Positions 54,901 to 64,000 of a stretch of 64,000 bases of DNA are shown here, in pieces. Location: positions 15,090,888-15,154,887 of the forward strand of contig NC_058053.1 of the NCBI RefSeq assembly GCF_020085105.1. The letters are read 5' to 3'. Numbering within the stretch: the stretch's first letter is position 1; every line of letters starts with the position of its first letter. The notes below the pieces were generated by a model. That model did not search any database, was not told where the DNA came from, and saw nothing but the letters and a program-made list of their open reading frames with translations. The DNA comes from Siniperca chuatsi (taxonomy: Eukaryota; Chordata; Actinopteri; Centrarchiformes; Sinipercidae). Made by a program: the position numbers and the translations under genes.

Positions 54901-57900
54901 TGAACCTCTGCCTGCCTGCGTGAGAGCATATGGACAGGGAAGCTGATGAGAGGATGGAGAGACACAAGTCGGAAGGCCAGAGCCAGGCCTCCTTTCGCAG
55001 CCACTGACAATGAGACCCAGGGAGGTGGGGAGAGCTGGAGAGGGAGAGAAAGAAGGGGGGGGGTGATTGAGTGAAAGGGAGGCCCACTGGTGGCTCGTGT
55101 TCTCCATCTACTTTTGCCCTCCTTTACTTGTCAACGGCTTCCCAATCCCCACAGACTGGGAAAATAGAGGTTTTTTTCCCTGCTGTGCCGCCATCAGGAG
55201 ATAATCATCTGCTGCTCAGCGTTCCACACAGACAATCAGGACTACACTGAACAACAAGACAAGCTTCCACATGGGGGAGTGAAAAAGATAAAATAAAAAA
55301 AGACCTCCGTTTACAACATATTTCCTATATAAGACATTGTCATGGGTTGCAGTTATAATTGGTTTGCAAAAAATTTGTAGCATCGTCTTTCTGCTCTGCC
55401 AGAAATCAGGAGCATTGATTCTAATAGTACAAGGACAAATAGCAGTGAAGTATCCTGGACTGGAGCCTGCTGTGCCTCAGCCAAATCCTGTGTCTTTGCC
55501 ACAGTGACACACAGTTGTACTCTGAAGTCCATTATTTCACTCAACCTCTACAGCTCTGAATTGGCTGCCAAATCTGAGGTGCCAAAGTTGTAAACAGTCC
55601 CTCTGTCCAAGTAAAGCAAAGAAAAAATGTGGTATTAATGTATCGCCACAGCATAAGTGTAGTCTGAATGTCACTTTAGAAGGACTTCAATTTTACTCAT
55701 GTGAACATATTGTCCGTACAACATTTCAACTTTAAAATGTGAGTAAACTTGTGCCCAACAAAGCATAAAGTAATTCGACAGAGGCCAGTGGTTTTGTTAT
55801 TCTACACCCTGGACTAAAATAGTAATCTAAAATTACTCGTCTTGAGAAATCAAATGCTTTGGTTCATTAGTTAGTTCATGGTTGTCCTTGGAAACAGCAG
55901 TCGATTTAGTGGTTGTTCTGGAGCTTTGCGATTTGATTGAAAGTTCCAGAACAGCTACTAAATGGACCTTGAGGGGAGATTGTTTGGTCAACAGCTGTTT
56001 TCAAGGTCAAGAATGAAATGAGACAGCCTTAAAGTGCTCAGGGGGAAAAAATGACATAAACATCTACAGTCCCATGACAACTGAGTTAACTCTATTTGCT
56101 GATGAAGATCATGTGATATGACTGAAAGCTCTAGAACAGCTATTAGATGGACCTTGAGGTGAGATTGTTTTGTCAACAAACACTTTCTTACTAATTTTCT
56201 TGTTAGTGACATCCCCATTTGGTCAGTGAGTAAAGGTCACCGCATGCATTCTTCATTCTCTGATGGTTTTAATCAAATAGTCAGCAAATTAAAGAAAAGA
56301 TCTCATTTCAAAATTCTGCTTTAACACAAACACACTGAAACACAACATTAACATACTGGAACCAGCAGAACACTCACAGGGATTGTAGTTGGAATATGTA
56401 CACTTGAGCTTGTAATAGACGCAGGTATAGCAACTGGCATGGTCTGGCCATTAGGCAGCTGTAAGAGCACAGGGAAAGTGCCAGACACCGGGCTGGAGGG
56501 GGAGAGAAAAGAAATCTTTGTGACTAACACACAAAACACAATCTGTAACAAATTAAAGACAAGGATGGCTATTAATATACCAACATTATGTCATAATCAG
56601 GCAACTTATGGAAATAAAGTGGAATTAAAACAAAATCAAAACTCAAAATACACCTGTTGCATAACAGGTTCAAGCAACATTATTCACATTAGACCCCATA
56701 AGTGACATCAGTCTTGCCCAGACATGGACTTCTGTTTTGGTAAAACACCTGGGATTATCACCAAATCATCTGTGTCTGGCTTCTCAAACATTCATTTAAA
56801 TACAGGATATTTTTTAACTGTGTAAACCTTTCTTTAAAGTTGCATCTGGGCTATAACGTCTTATAATTGTTTTCATTCTGAAGCAGTTATTTTACTACCA
56901 AAAACATTAAAGGAAAAATTATTTTTTTCTATAAACTGGGTCCTTTTTTATCATTGCTTTGTCAATTATTTTAGTGGGTTTGGATAAAAAAATTCACTTA
57001 ACCAGCTTAATTGCTGAGGTATGGGCCCATTGAGACTCCGCTGAACACAGATTTAGAATGATAATTTCATAATCCGTGTTCATGCGTCACAAACATAATT
57101 GTTTTGACAGATCTTTAACAATTTACCTCAACTCTAACCTATGAAACTTACTGTAGATGTGCTTTGTTTCACAAGCAGTTGATGATTATAATGGATATTT
57201 CACATGTACACATATTCATCTGGCTAGCTTGTGCTTCACTATACTCCAATCCACAATGCATTTTTCATTGACTCATCTTTCTCTACAGCTCAAACATGAG
57301 CAGGTATCTACTACGCCACATGCCAGCAACATTTGAGCACTTCATCACTGAACTGGAGCTATAAGTTCATATTTGAGCAATCCTGATGTTGTTCTTGAAG
57401 ACGGGACTTAAGAGGTCTACAGCCAAAATTAAAAATTCCACAAAACAAGCACATGCTTCATGAAATATGAGCTCACCAAGACAAAACTGCACAAATATAA
57501 AAAATAAAAACAAAGATGACTTAATAAAACTATGAGTTTTAAAAATGGACGTTTTGAGTTACTTACACTATTGGCCTATTAGTGGATGGGACTTGGGTAA
57601 TAACAGAGCTAGATGTTGGTGATGGGAGAGCTTGCTGTATTACAACATTAGCCTCTGAGGTTGCTAGAAGTACATTGGGAACTTGGAGAGATGCAGGATG
57701 GACTATAGTGGATGTTGGCAGTGAGGCTGGCTGCAAAGATAAGTCCTGAAAACATCATACAAGACCTTAGCTGCAGGAAGTGTTTAATGAACACCAGTTT
57801 CTTAAGTAAATGACTTATTATAATAAAATGATGGCCAAATTTCACTGTCTTCTTCTCAAAATTAGGAATAAAAGAGCTAAACAAATGGAACATTTTTTAT

Positions 57901-60227
57901 AAATTTTAAGTAATCTCATATATCCCCTGAATTTCTATAGATAATAATTTTGTGCAGTACTTTTAGTATTTTTTCACACAAATATTATCATTGAAAGTTG
58001 AGACAAAGTCAAATTGAAACAAGCAAATAAGTTAATCACTTATTAAATTAATATTCATACCAGTGGAATATGAATTTCAGAGTAAATTGACAATTACAGA
58101 AGCAGGAGAACATATTTCATTCACTCTTCATGACAGCCTTGTAAACTCTCTGTGATTACCACAAGTACCAGAAACAGCTCATTCAAAGGCTTTACCTTGT
58201 CATCATTCGTAGTAGATTCGGGGTGAGGCAGAGGGCTATCTCGATGTGCCTCCATAGCTGTGGGTTCCTCAACTTTGTTGCGTATGATAGGTGTTGCAAG
58301 CGGTGACAAATCCAATGGTAACTACAGAAAAATAAGAATAATTCATCTGAATAAAACAGATCAGAGATAGCTAACTATGGGACAAACAGAAGTTAGATGA
58401 TCTGCTGACAAGGAGTTTGACAGCAACAACAACAACCTTTTTAATGTCATCTTCAGTTGCTTTTTTGAAGTCATGGTCGAACGGACTTGCAAGTTCATTG
58501 AAGAGTCCAACCTCCTCGCAGTTCTTCAAAAAGCGGGTAGGTGTAGGGGTTTGGTCTGCAGTGGAGGAAAACTTTCAGTACAAAGACAGTAATGTAAACT
58601 ATCAATTTACATCAAAATATCTCAATTTCAAGAGCACTTACCAGCAATGATGACACTGTCATTCCTTGCTGGGCCAAACTTCAGGGTCATCTCATGTTTG
58701 TGTTTGTGGACAGCCAAGTGATCCTCATTTGTAAATCTCTATGTAAGTTCAAAAACGAAAACAGATAGGACAATGAGACAGGATCAGCATGGATAAGATC
58801 TGCAGCGCCTGTTTATAGTTTAAGCTTTTAATAAAGATGCAGCAACTAAAGTTCGACAAACATCATGTCTTCTGTTAGTTGCAGGCGGCCATTTTAAACA
58901 TCTTTACTGTCATTGCTCAGCTTAAGACAATTTTAACAAACACTTAACATTAGTTGCTGCACCTTATGAAAAGCTTGAAATATAAATGTGTGCTACAGGC
59001 ACATGGAGCAATGACAGTTATGACAGTGTCATTTTGTCCACATTTACATATTAATGAGGGTAGTCTTAATGTTAGAAACACCTCTCGAAATCGGTATCAA
59101 CAAAAACTGAACATTATAATCTTCATGAATTTAGGATTTTAGTTGACATTGCGAACACAGAGGTCATGTACTCATTTTGTCTCACATTTTTTCTTGGATT
59201 TTGGGGATCTGAAGTTCAGTTTATACTTACTTAATATACTTATACTATACTTAATTCAAACTCATAGTGAGTTTTTCAAAGGATGTTACCAGCACTTTTA
59301 AGACTCACTACCTGATGCCTTTTAGGCCAAAAAAAATAAATAAATAAGAAATACATTACTGAATAAACACAACAATACCTCTTCTAGAAATTAATTTCTG
59401 GCAGTGTGGAGAAAACTTTTCTTTAGACGTTTATGTGGGGAAAACTCTGGGACATGTAACTGTTTTGAAATGAATAAATTACAACATGTAAGAGCAGCTG
59501 AATAAGTTCAACATGGTAAACCATGCAAATTAACAATTATTTCCAGAATTCTTTCATGTCTCTTCAAAATTATCTTGGAGGTTTGAGGGGTTGACTGCTT
59601 GGACTGATGACTTCAGCATATTGAAGTAGCATATCCTGGCTATGGACTTGTCCAAGTTGAATGACCAACCGGGCAAAGCAAGCAACTTCCCCGTGGTGCC
59701 ATATCACCTCCAGGGGCCCCCAGGTTCACTGTATGTCAGTTGCTTTTTGATAATTTGATTACTTGTAAATTTGTGTGGGAATCTGTACCACTAAAGAACA
59801 AAATCAACTGGGTCTGGCATTGTTACATAATCTGGTGGTCCTATCTACTTTAATATTTTACTTCACATAGTGCTGTGCTTGGTGCATTTTCTTTAATCAA
59901 GTTGTGTTTCATCCATTCAACAATTACCGCAAACTAAGTGACATACAGAAAAACAGTACTGATTGGTTTCTGGGTCTCTGTACAAAATATAATGAAGCTG
60001 CCACCTATAGTGGGCAGTGTGCACTGTACTTGATGGGAACTTTGAGGCAACAGGGGCCCAACAGCAAAAGTTGGCCCTGGAGCCCCGAAACAGGTTGATC
60101 CAGCCATAGGCCTGTCTATATACAGGTTAATTTAATATAGTGGCACAAAGTGACATATGTGATAACAGAGATGACTTACCTGTCCACACCCAGGAGCAGT
60201 ACATTGGAAAGGTTTATCATCACTCAT
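44761..60227 (-). CDS. atf2: Activating transcription factor 2 (bZIP)
   Basis: Stress-responsive transcription factor that binds CRE sites as a homodimer or with Jun. Eleven coding exons join in phase to about 516 residues: 60227-60180, 58738-58642, 58555-58437, 58321-58196, 57745-57567, 56492-56378, 54699-54607, 51726-51490, 51091-50885, 48155-48050, 44984-44761. Seen: a C2H2 zinc finger (C9, C14, H27, H31); the TPTP activation loop with Thr51 and Thr53, equal to the JNK/p38 sites Thr69/71 of human ATF2 after an 18-residue offset; Pro/Thr/Ser-rich middle; bZIP basic region (NRAAASRCRQKRK, about 374-386); leucine heptads at 392, 399, 406, 413, 420; and the conserved C-terminus QSQPSGS. The start is MSDDKPF. 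The human MKFK extension was not found. Its paralogue atf7 is an alternative, but chn1/atp5mc3 neighbours and the C-terminus favour atf2. Confidence 0.96.
44985..48049 (-). other. atf2 last intron
   Basis: Holds a hAT-like MITE (46203-46836). Blocks 45160-45480 and 47500-47830 are repeat-free and rich in TTAATTAA, TTTGCAT and CATATG-type motifs; they are candidate enhancers. No exon seen. Confidence 0.5.
46203..46836. mobile_element. hAT-like MITE with 8-bp target duplication
   Basis: Ends CAGTGATTCCAAACC and the complement of GGTTGGGAACCGCTG form hAT-type inverted repeats. Identical GATTATTT copies flank it at 46195-46202 and 46837-46844. No transposase; about 630 bp. Confidence 0.88.
48050..48155 (-). 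CDS. atf2: atf2 coding exon (leucine zipper)
   Basis: 106 bp encoding SEVTLLRNEVAQLKQLLLAH to KKSGYH plus one base. Continues the heptads (413, 420). GTGAGT donor. Confidence 0.95.
48156..50884 (-). other. atf2 intron before the zipper exon
   Basis: No exon. 49080-49500 and 49900-50480 look like single-copy, possibly conserved DNA. A (CATA)n microsatellite lies at 50795-50820. Confidence 0.5.
50795..50820. repeat. (CATA)n microsatellite
   Basis: About six tetranucleotide units. Confidence 0.9.
50885..51091 (-). CDS. atf2: atf2 coding exon (bZIP basic region)
   Basis: 207 bp, 69 codons, from ASPVPPPQNP to NSMNGQLQ. Includes the DNA-contacting NRAAASRCRQKRK and the first zipper leucines. The acceptor tract is part of an (AAT/AAC)n microsatellite; donor CAG|GTGCTC. 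Confidence 0.96.
51095..51150. repeat. (AAC/AAT)n microsatellite
   Basis: Mixed AAC and AAT trinucleotides. On the atf2 sense strand it forms the TTG/TTA-rich tract before the bZIP exon acceptor. Confidence 0.85.
51490..51726 (-). CDS. atf2: atf2 coding exon (Pro/Thr-rich)
   Basis: 237 bp, 79 codons. Starts KLKATLSQQ, passes through a low-complexity Pro-Thr-Ala stretch and ends QQPATSTTETP. Longer than the human counterpart because of the repeat-like middle. Confidence 0.92.
51890..51950. repeat. (TATG)n microsatellite
   Basis: About twelve GTAT units, grading into GTAA units at the 3' end. Confidence 0.92.
52480..52545 (-). ncRNA. Near-perfect intronic hairpin, possible small-RNA precursor
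   Basis: Arms 52480-52505 and 52519-52544 are reverse complements over 26 bases with two differences, with a 13-base loop. Read on the atf2 sense strand, one difference becomes a G-U pair, leaving one mismatch. The size is like a pre-miRNA, but it could also be the remains of a palindromic MITE. No known miRNA recognised. Confidence 0.35.
53390..53830. promoter_or_regulatory. CpG-rich block inside atf2 intron
   Basis: About 20 CpGs in 440 bases and GC boxes (GGGGGCGGGG near 53410), in an otherwise AT-rich intron. Could be an internal promoter or enhancer; open frames across it resemble nothing known. Confidence 0.35.
54019..54355. mobile_element. MITE with GAGCTGCAACTAACGATTA-type ends
   Basis: Left GAGCTGCAACTAACGATT and right complement GAGCCGCAACAATTAGTTG are degenerate inverted repeats; ATTATCGATTAATCTG follows the left end. 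A retroposon tail with (TAC)n (54190-54250) appears nested inside. Confidence 0.6.
54607..54699 (-). CDS. atf2: atf2 coding exon
   Basis: 93 bp, 31 codons, LVRPVTVVPNVPGIPGPPSP to QSEAKL. GTCAG acceptor; the donor CTG|GTATTA is weak but keeps frame with the next exon. Confidence 0.9.
54700..56377 (-). other. atf2 intron
   Basis: No exon. Contains two diverged copies of a short unit near 55925-55990 and 56100-56180 (GGACCTTGAGGxGAGATTGTTTxGTCAACA). Confidence 0.5.
56378..56492 (-). CDS. atf2: atf2 coding exon
   Basis: 115 bp encoding PVSGTFPVLLQLPNGQTMPV to HIPTTIP. The LPNGQTMPVAIPASITSS block is diagnostic for ATF2/ATF7. Confidence 0.94.
56493..58195 (-). other. atf2 introns 56493-57566 and 57746-58195
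   Basis: AT-rich; nothing further recognised. Confidence 0.6.
57567..57745 (-). CDS. atf2: atf2 coding exon
   Basis: 179 bp encoding DLSLQPASLP to STNRPI, including ASLQVPNVLL and VIQQALPSPTSS. GTAAGT donor. Confidence 0.93.
58196..58321 (-). CDS. atf2: atf2 coding exon
   Basis: 126 bp, 42 codons, LPLDLSPLATPIIRNKVEEP to STTNDDK. Contains the LSPLATP segment shared with human ATF2. Confidence 0.95.
58437..58555 (-). CDS. atf2: atf2 coding exon (TPTP phosphorylation sites)
   Basis: 119 bp encoding QTPTPTRFLKNCEEVGLFNE to EDDIKK. The donor is AAG|GTTGTT inside a GTT run, clearly off consensus. Confidence 0.93.
58642..58738 (-). CDS. atf2: atf2 coding exon (zinc finger second half)
   Basis: 97 bp encoding RFTNEDHLAVHKHKHEMTLK through NDSVIIA plus one base. 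GTAAGT donor. Confidence 0.95.
58739..60179 (-). other. atf2 intron 2
   Basis: No exon. 59580-60110 reads like an old repeat fragment (GGGGCCCCCAGG, CAGGGGCCCAACAGC); family not identified. Confidence 0.45.
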
Positions 60228-60252
60228 AGTAAGGGATTCCTGTTCTGTCACC
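60180..60252 (-). CDS. atf2: atf2 exon with start codon
   Basis: Coding part 60227-60180 encodes MSDDKPFQCTAPGCGQ, the first half of the zinc finger. TTTCAG acceptor at 60255-60253 and GTAAGT donor. 25 bases of leader precede the ATG in this exon. Confidence 0.93.
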
Positions 60253-60916
60253 CTGAAATAAAACAGGAAAAAGCACAAGCAGGAGTTAAATATCAGACCT
60301 AAAGATGTGTGTTAATGTGTAACAAGGGTTAACTGTTTGTAAATAAGACTATGGGTACTACAAGATGTAGAATAAATTAATTTCAGCCAATGTACAGAGC
60401 TGATATAATGTGTGACTAACGGGCGGTTGGAGTGGCACTGTGAAGGTGAAAGTCCTGAGAAAGGACAGCTAGAAATTTGGACAAAGCATTTCGATGATGG
60501 GCGGTTGCTTTGGTTGTTTACACCTCACTGTCATCATAAAAGACGCTAAATTCTCGGTCCATTTATTTTGGTCCGAATAAGCGGCTGAGGGAGACATCCT
60601 AAGCTATCCTCCGCTGACACTTCTACCGCTTTAAGTGTTGTAAATATAACTGCTCATCACGAAGACGCGTCACGCAAAACCGTTATTAGAGTGCGATTAT
60701 GTGTTCCAGTCGCTTCCATGGAATAGCCTGAGCCCTGCGTTAACATACAACCGTCGCCATATTTGGACCTAAATATCACTGTAAACAGAAGACATGTCAA
60801 CGTTTATTTCGAGGCCGTTTCATTGTACCGGAGCACAAGTCCCTCGCAGTGTCAGAAAAAAATGCCTTTTACAACAGCTTTGTACCCATTCACTATCACT
60901 TTATGTGGTCACTTAC
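60253..60916 (-). other. atf2 intron 1, CpG-rich
   Basis: 60540-60780 has many CpGs, consistent with a CpG island extending from the promoter. Confidence 0.5.
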
Positions 60917-61035
60917 CCCTCAGCCACAACCCTTGATTTCCAAAATCCCACGTCTGTATAAATGTATCGCGAGAGCAGCCTGAGCTCTTCCGGTAACGTC
61001 ACACTCGGATAGCGCCAGCGTCTGTAATGCTCTTA
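60917..61035 (-). other. atf2: atf2 5' non-coding exon (approximate 5' end)
   Basis: A GTAAGT donor at 60916-60911 ends a GC-richer exon just downstream of the promoter motifs. The 3' edge is firm; the start site is a guess. No ATG in frame with the coding region was seen. Confidence 0.5.
60965..61001 (-). promoter_or_regulatory. atf2: atf2 core promoter motifs (CRE-like, ETS, TCGCGA)
   Basis: On the minus strand: TGACGTTA (61001-60994, 7/8 match to the CRE) runs directly into CCGGAAG (60993-60987, ETS core). Then comes TCTCGCGATA (60974-60965), a 9/10 match to the TCTCGCGAGA housekeeping element. No TATA box. CpG-rich flanks continue into intron 1. Confidence 0.6.
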
Positions 61036-62159
61036 CTGTCCTTGATCCTTATCAAGACGTTTTTGAACAGATATACAGGAAAATAATTTAAAGATTCTCT
61101 TCAGATATGTTTTAAGACAATATGCATTATACAAATACTCTGCTTTGAATAATAATTGGTCTGATCTAGTTTTGTCACAAAAAAAGGTCAAAATACCTCA
61201 TTAAAAATTCTTAAAAGCACATCTACTCTTTCTCCCTCATTGAAAAATCCAGAATCTATGAATATAAAAATATTTTCGCTTCAAAAGTTGAATTGCTTAA
61301 CAGTCTCCTACTTCGCTGAAAAGTCCATTCTCCATTCATATGTTCTGAAGTTTCCACATCACCCTTATGTAAGTTGCATGTAGTTTGGTTTCAGTGCACC
61401 TTGCATGTCTGTTGAAAAGTACTGTATATTTAATTTAAAAAAGTGCATTGTGGTAGCCTGTGTTAACTTTTAATGTTAGCATCCCTGGATCAGTGTAATT
61501 TATTTTCTAAATATTTGTTATACAATCATGGACAAATGGTTTTCTTATATTCTCTCAATACTGTTCAGGGCTATTAAAATGTACCCGCATACAGGTTTGC
61601 TTTTAATTTCATCCATCCTAAACTGGCAGCTTTTGTTTGATATTTACCAGTTCTGTAATTTCATTTTTTAATATGCAAGTTATGGGATGCAGCTATTGAT
61701 TTTAATTTGTTTAAGCAGGGACAATGCACAATAAATGTATTGCACCAGATATAATTAGCATATTTATATTATTTAATTTTTATCTGTAGTCTTATCATGG
61801 ATTCACCTTTTAATTTCTCTTATAAATCAATTAGTATATAAAAACATAAAAAGCCCATCACCAGTTCTAAAAGCCACATTCAAATTGACTTTGACAGGCC
61901 AAAACCTAAAGATATTCAATTTACAATGAAACAAAACTGACAAGAATCTGCAGATTCTCACTTTGGAGAAGCTGGAGCTAGCAAATGTTGGGAATTATTG
62001 CTTCAACATTAACCTATTACTAAACAGACATTTTTAATCAATTGATTAAACCGTTTCAGCTGTAACTAAACTCAGTCCAAGCCAATTGGGTCAGTTTTTG
62101 AAACAACCCTGCAGGGATTTTCATAAATGCCATTCAAAAAGTCAAAACCCATTATAGCT
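61036..62159. other. Intergenic, atf2 promoter side to atp5mc3 3' end
   Basis: AT-rich, about 1.1 kb. No gene or clear repeat seen. Confidence 0.6.
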
Positions 62160-62603
62160 CAATTAAATCATCTAGATTTATTCAACGCCATTTACAAAAG
62201 CAAGCATTCACTTGCTGTCTAATTACAGTACTATGTAACGGCAGCTGAACCAAGAATTCAATAAGGTGGACCCCAAAAAGCTTGCATGTGATACTCAGAA
62301 AACAAGGCTGATTCATGGGAGGTCTAAGCAGCTGCTTCACAGCAAAGATGACATTCATGAAAGCCAACTGCTTTCTGTTGTGTTAGCATGATATTCCAGA
62401 CACAAGTTATTGCCATTGTTAAATAGTCAAATACATGTACTTTAATAACGTAATTTCTTACATTTGTACAATACATGTTTCTCTTATTTTGACAGTGCCT
62501 AAAGACTTGAAAATGTACATTTCCATGACAACACGGAACAATTTTGGTAGCCACAATAAAATATGTAGTCACATCTGTAATGAAAGTATTGTATGACAGA
62601 GTT
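62160..62603 (-). other. atp5mc3: atp5mc3 3' UTR with poly(A) signal
   Basis: Follows TAA at 62606-62604. AATAAA on the minus strand at 62182-62177 gives a UTR of about 440 bases. Confidence 0.6.
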
Positions 62604-63552
<949 letters not shown>

Positions 63553-64000
63553 CTGCAGCAACAGCAGAGATACAAAAGCAGTACAAATTTAGTTAACACA
63601 CACACACACACTATAAGACATGAAACATATTGCTGGTAGCTATTCACAGCCTGCACAACATGAGCAGGTGGAAGGCACCTTGAATGTCACTTTGTCAATC
63701 AGTGTTATTCACTGCATTGCAAACACTTGATGACCTGTGGCTTTTAATGACCTGCAAGTACAGTCTGTCAAAGTCACTGGTGTTTAAAGTTTTGAGTATC
63801 TGTGATGCTGGCAAACTACAATAAATATTGATAGCAAGTTTATTAACAAATAGTCCTGTTGTAGTTTAAACTGGTTAGCCTGCTACTATCTACTAGAAAC
63901 TGAAATATGACCTTGGAAAATGAGTAACCCAGGCTACATCTATTTGGGAGCCAACAATGCCCAATGGGATGAGGCTATTATTTGTGTGTCAATTGCACAG

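Noticed and set aside
54541..55107. 188-codon minus frame
   Set aside because: Only 54699-54607 is an atf2 exon; the remainder is intron before the acceptor.

Overview
The window is nuclear DNA of a ray-finned fish, most likely a percomorph teleost. It has vertebrate multi-exon genes with GT-AG introns, AT-rich introns and intergenic DNA, and fish-type repeats (TTAA-flanked and hAT-like MITEs, a long-TIR fold-back element, Tc1 fossils, a short-unit minisatellite, many microsatellites). No bacterial, viral or CRISPR features were seen.

Four genes lie head-to-tail on the minus strand. From low to high coordinates they are chrna1 (muscle nicotinic acetylcholine receptor alpha-1 subunit; its last exons lie left of base 1), chn1 (chimaerin 1; all seven exons of the alpha-1 form), atf2 (bZIP transcription factor; complete) and atp5mc3/atp5g3 (ATP synthase c subunit; its first coding exon lies right of base 64000). 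The order and orientation match human 2q31, near HOXD, so this is an old conserved block rather than a new operon-like system.

Layout: 81-6760 chrna1 exons and introns; about 6761-7000 its E-box-rich 5' flank; 7000-11760 intergenic; 11760-12457 chn1 3' UTR; 12458-21461 chn1 coding exons; 21980-22120 a candidate alpha-1-chimaerin promoter; 22120-42970 a 21 kb interval with repeats, palindromes and several blocks that look conserved but non-coding; 42970-44760 atf2 3' UTR; 44761-60227 atf2 coding exons; 60917-61035 its 5' exon and a TATA-less promoter; 62160-63552 atp5mc3.

The genes do not form a pathway. chrna1 acts at the neuromuscular synapse, chn1 in Rac signalling of neurons, atf2 in stress-activated transcription and atp5mc3 in the mitochondrial inner membrane. 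Splice sites were placed by reading frame, GT/AG signals and recalled family sequence. Exon phases close exactly, and the chn1 model gives 334 residues, the length of mammalian alpha-1-chimaerin. I found no clear new biological system. The best leads are a near-perfect hairpin in an atf2 intron, two near-perfect palindromes in the chn1-atf2 interval, the apparent absence of the SH2-coding chn1 exons, and a CRE-like/ETS/TCGCGA promoter in front of atf2.
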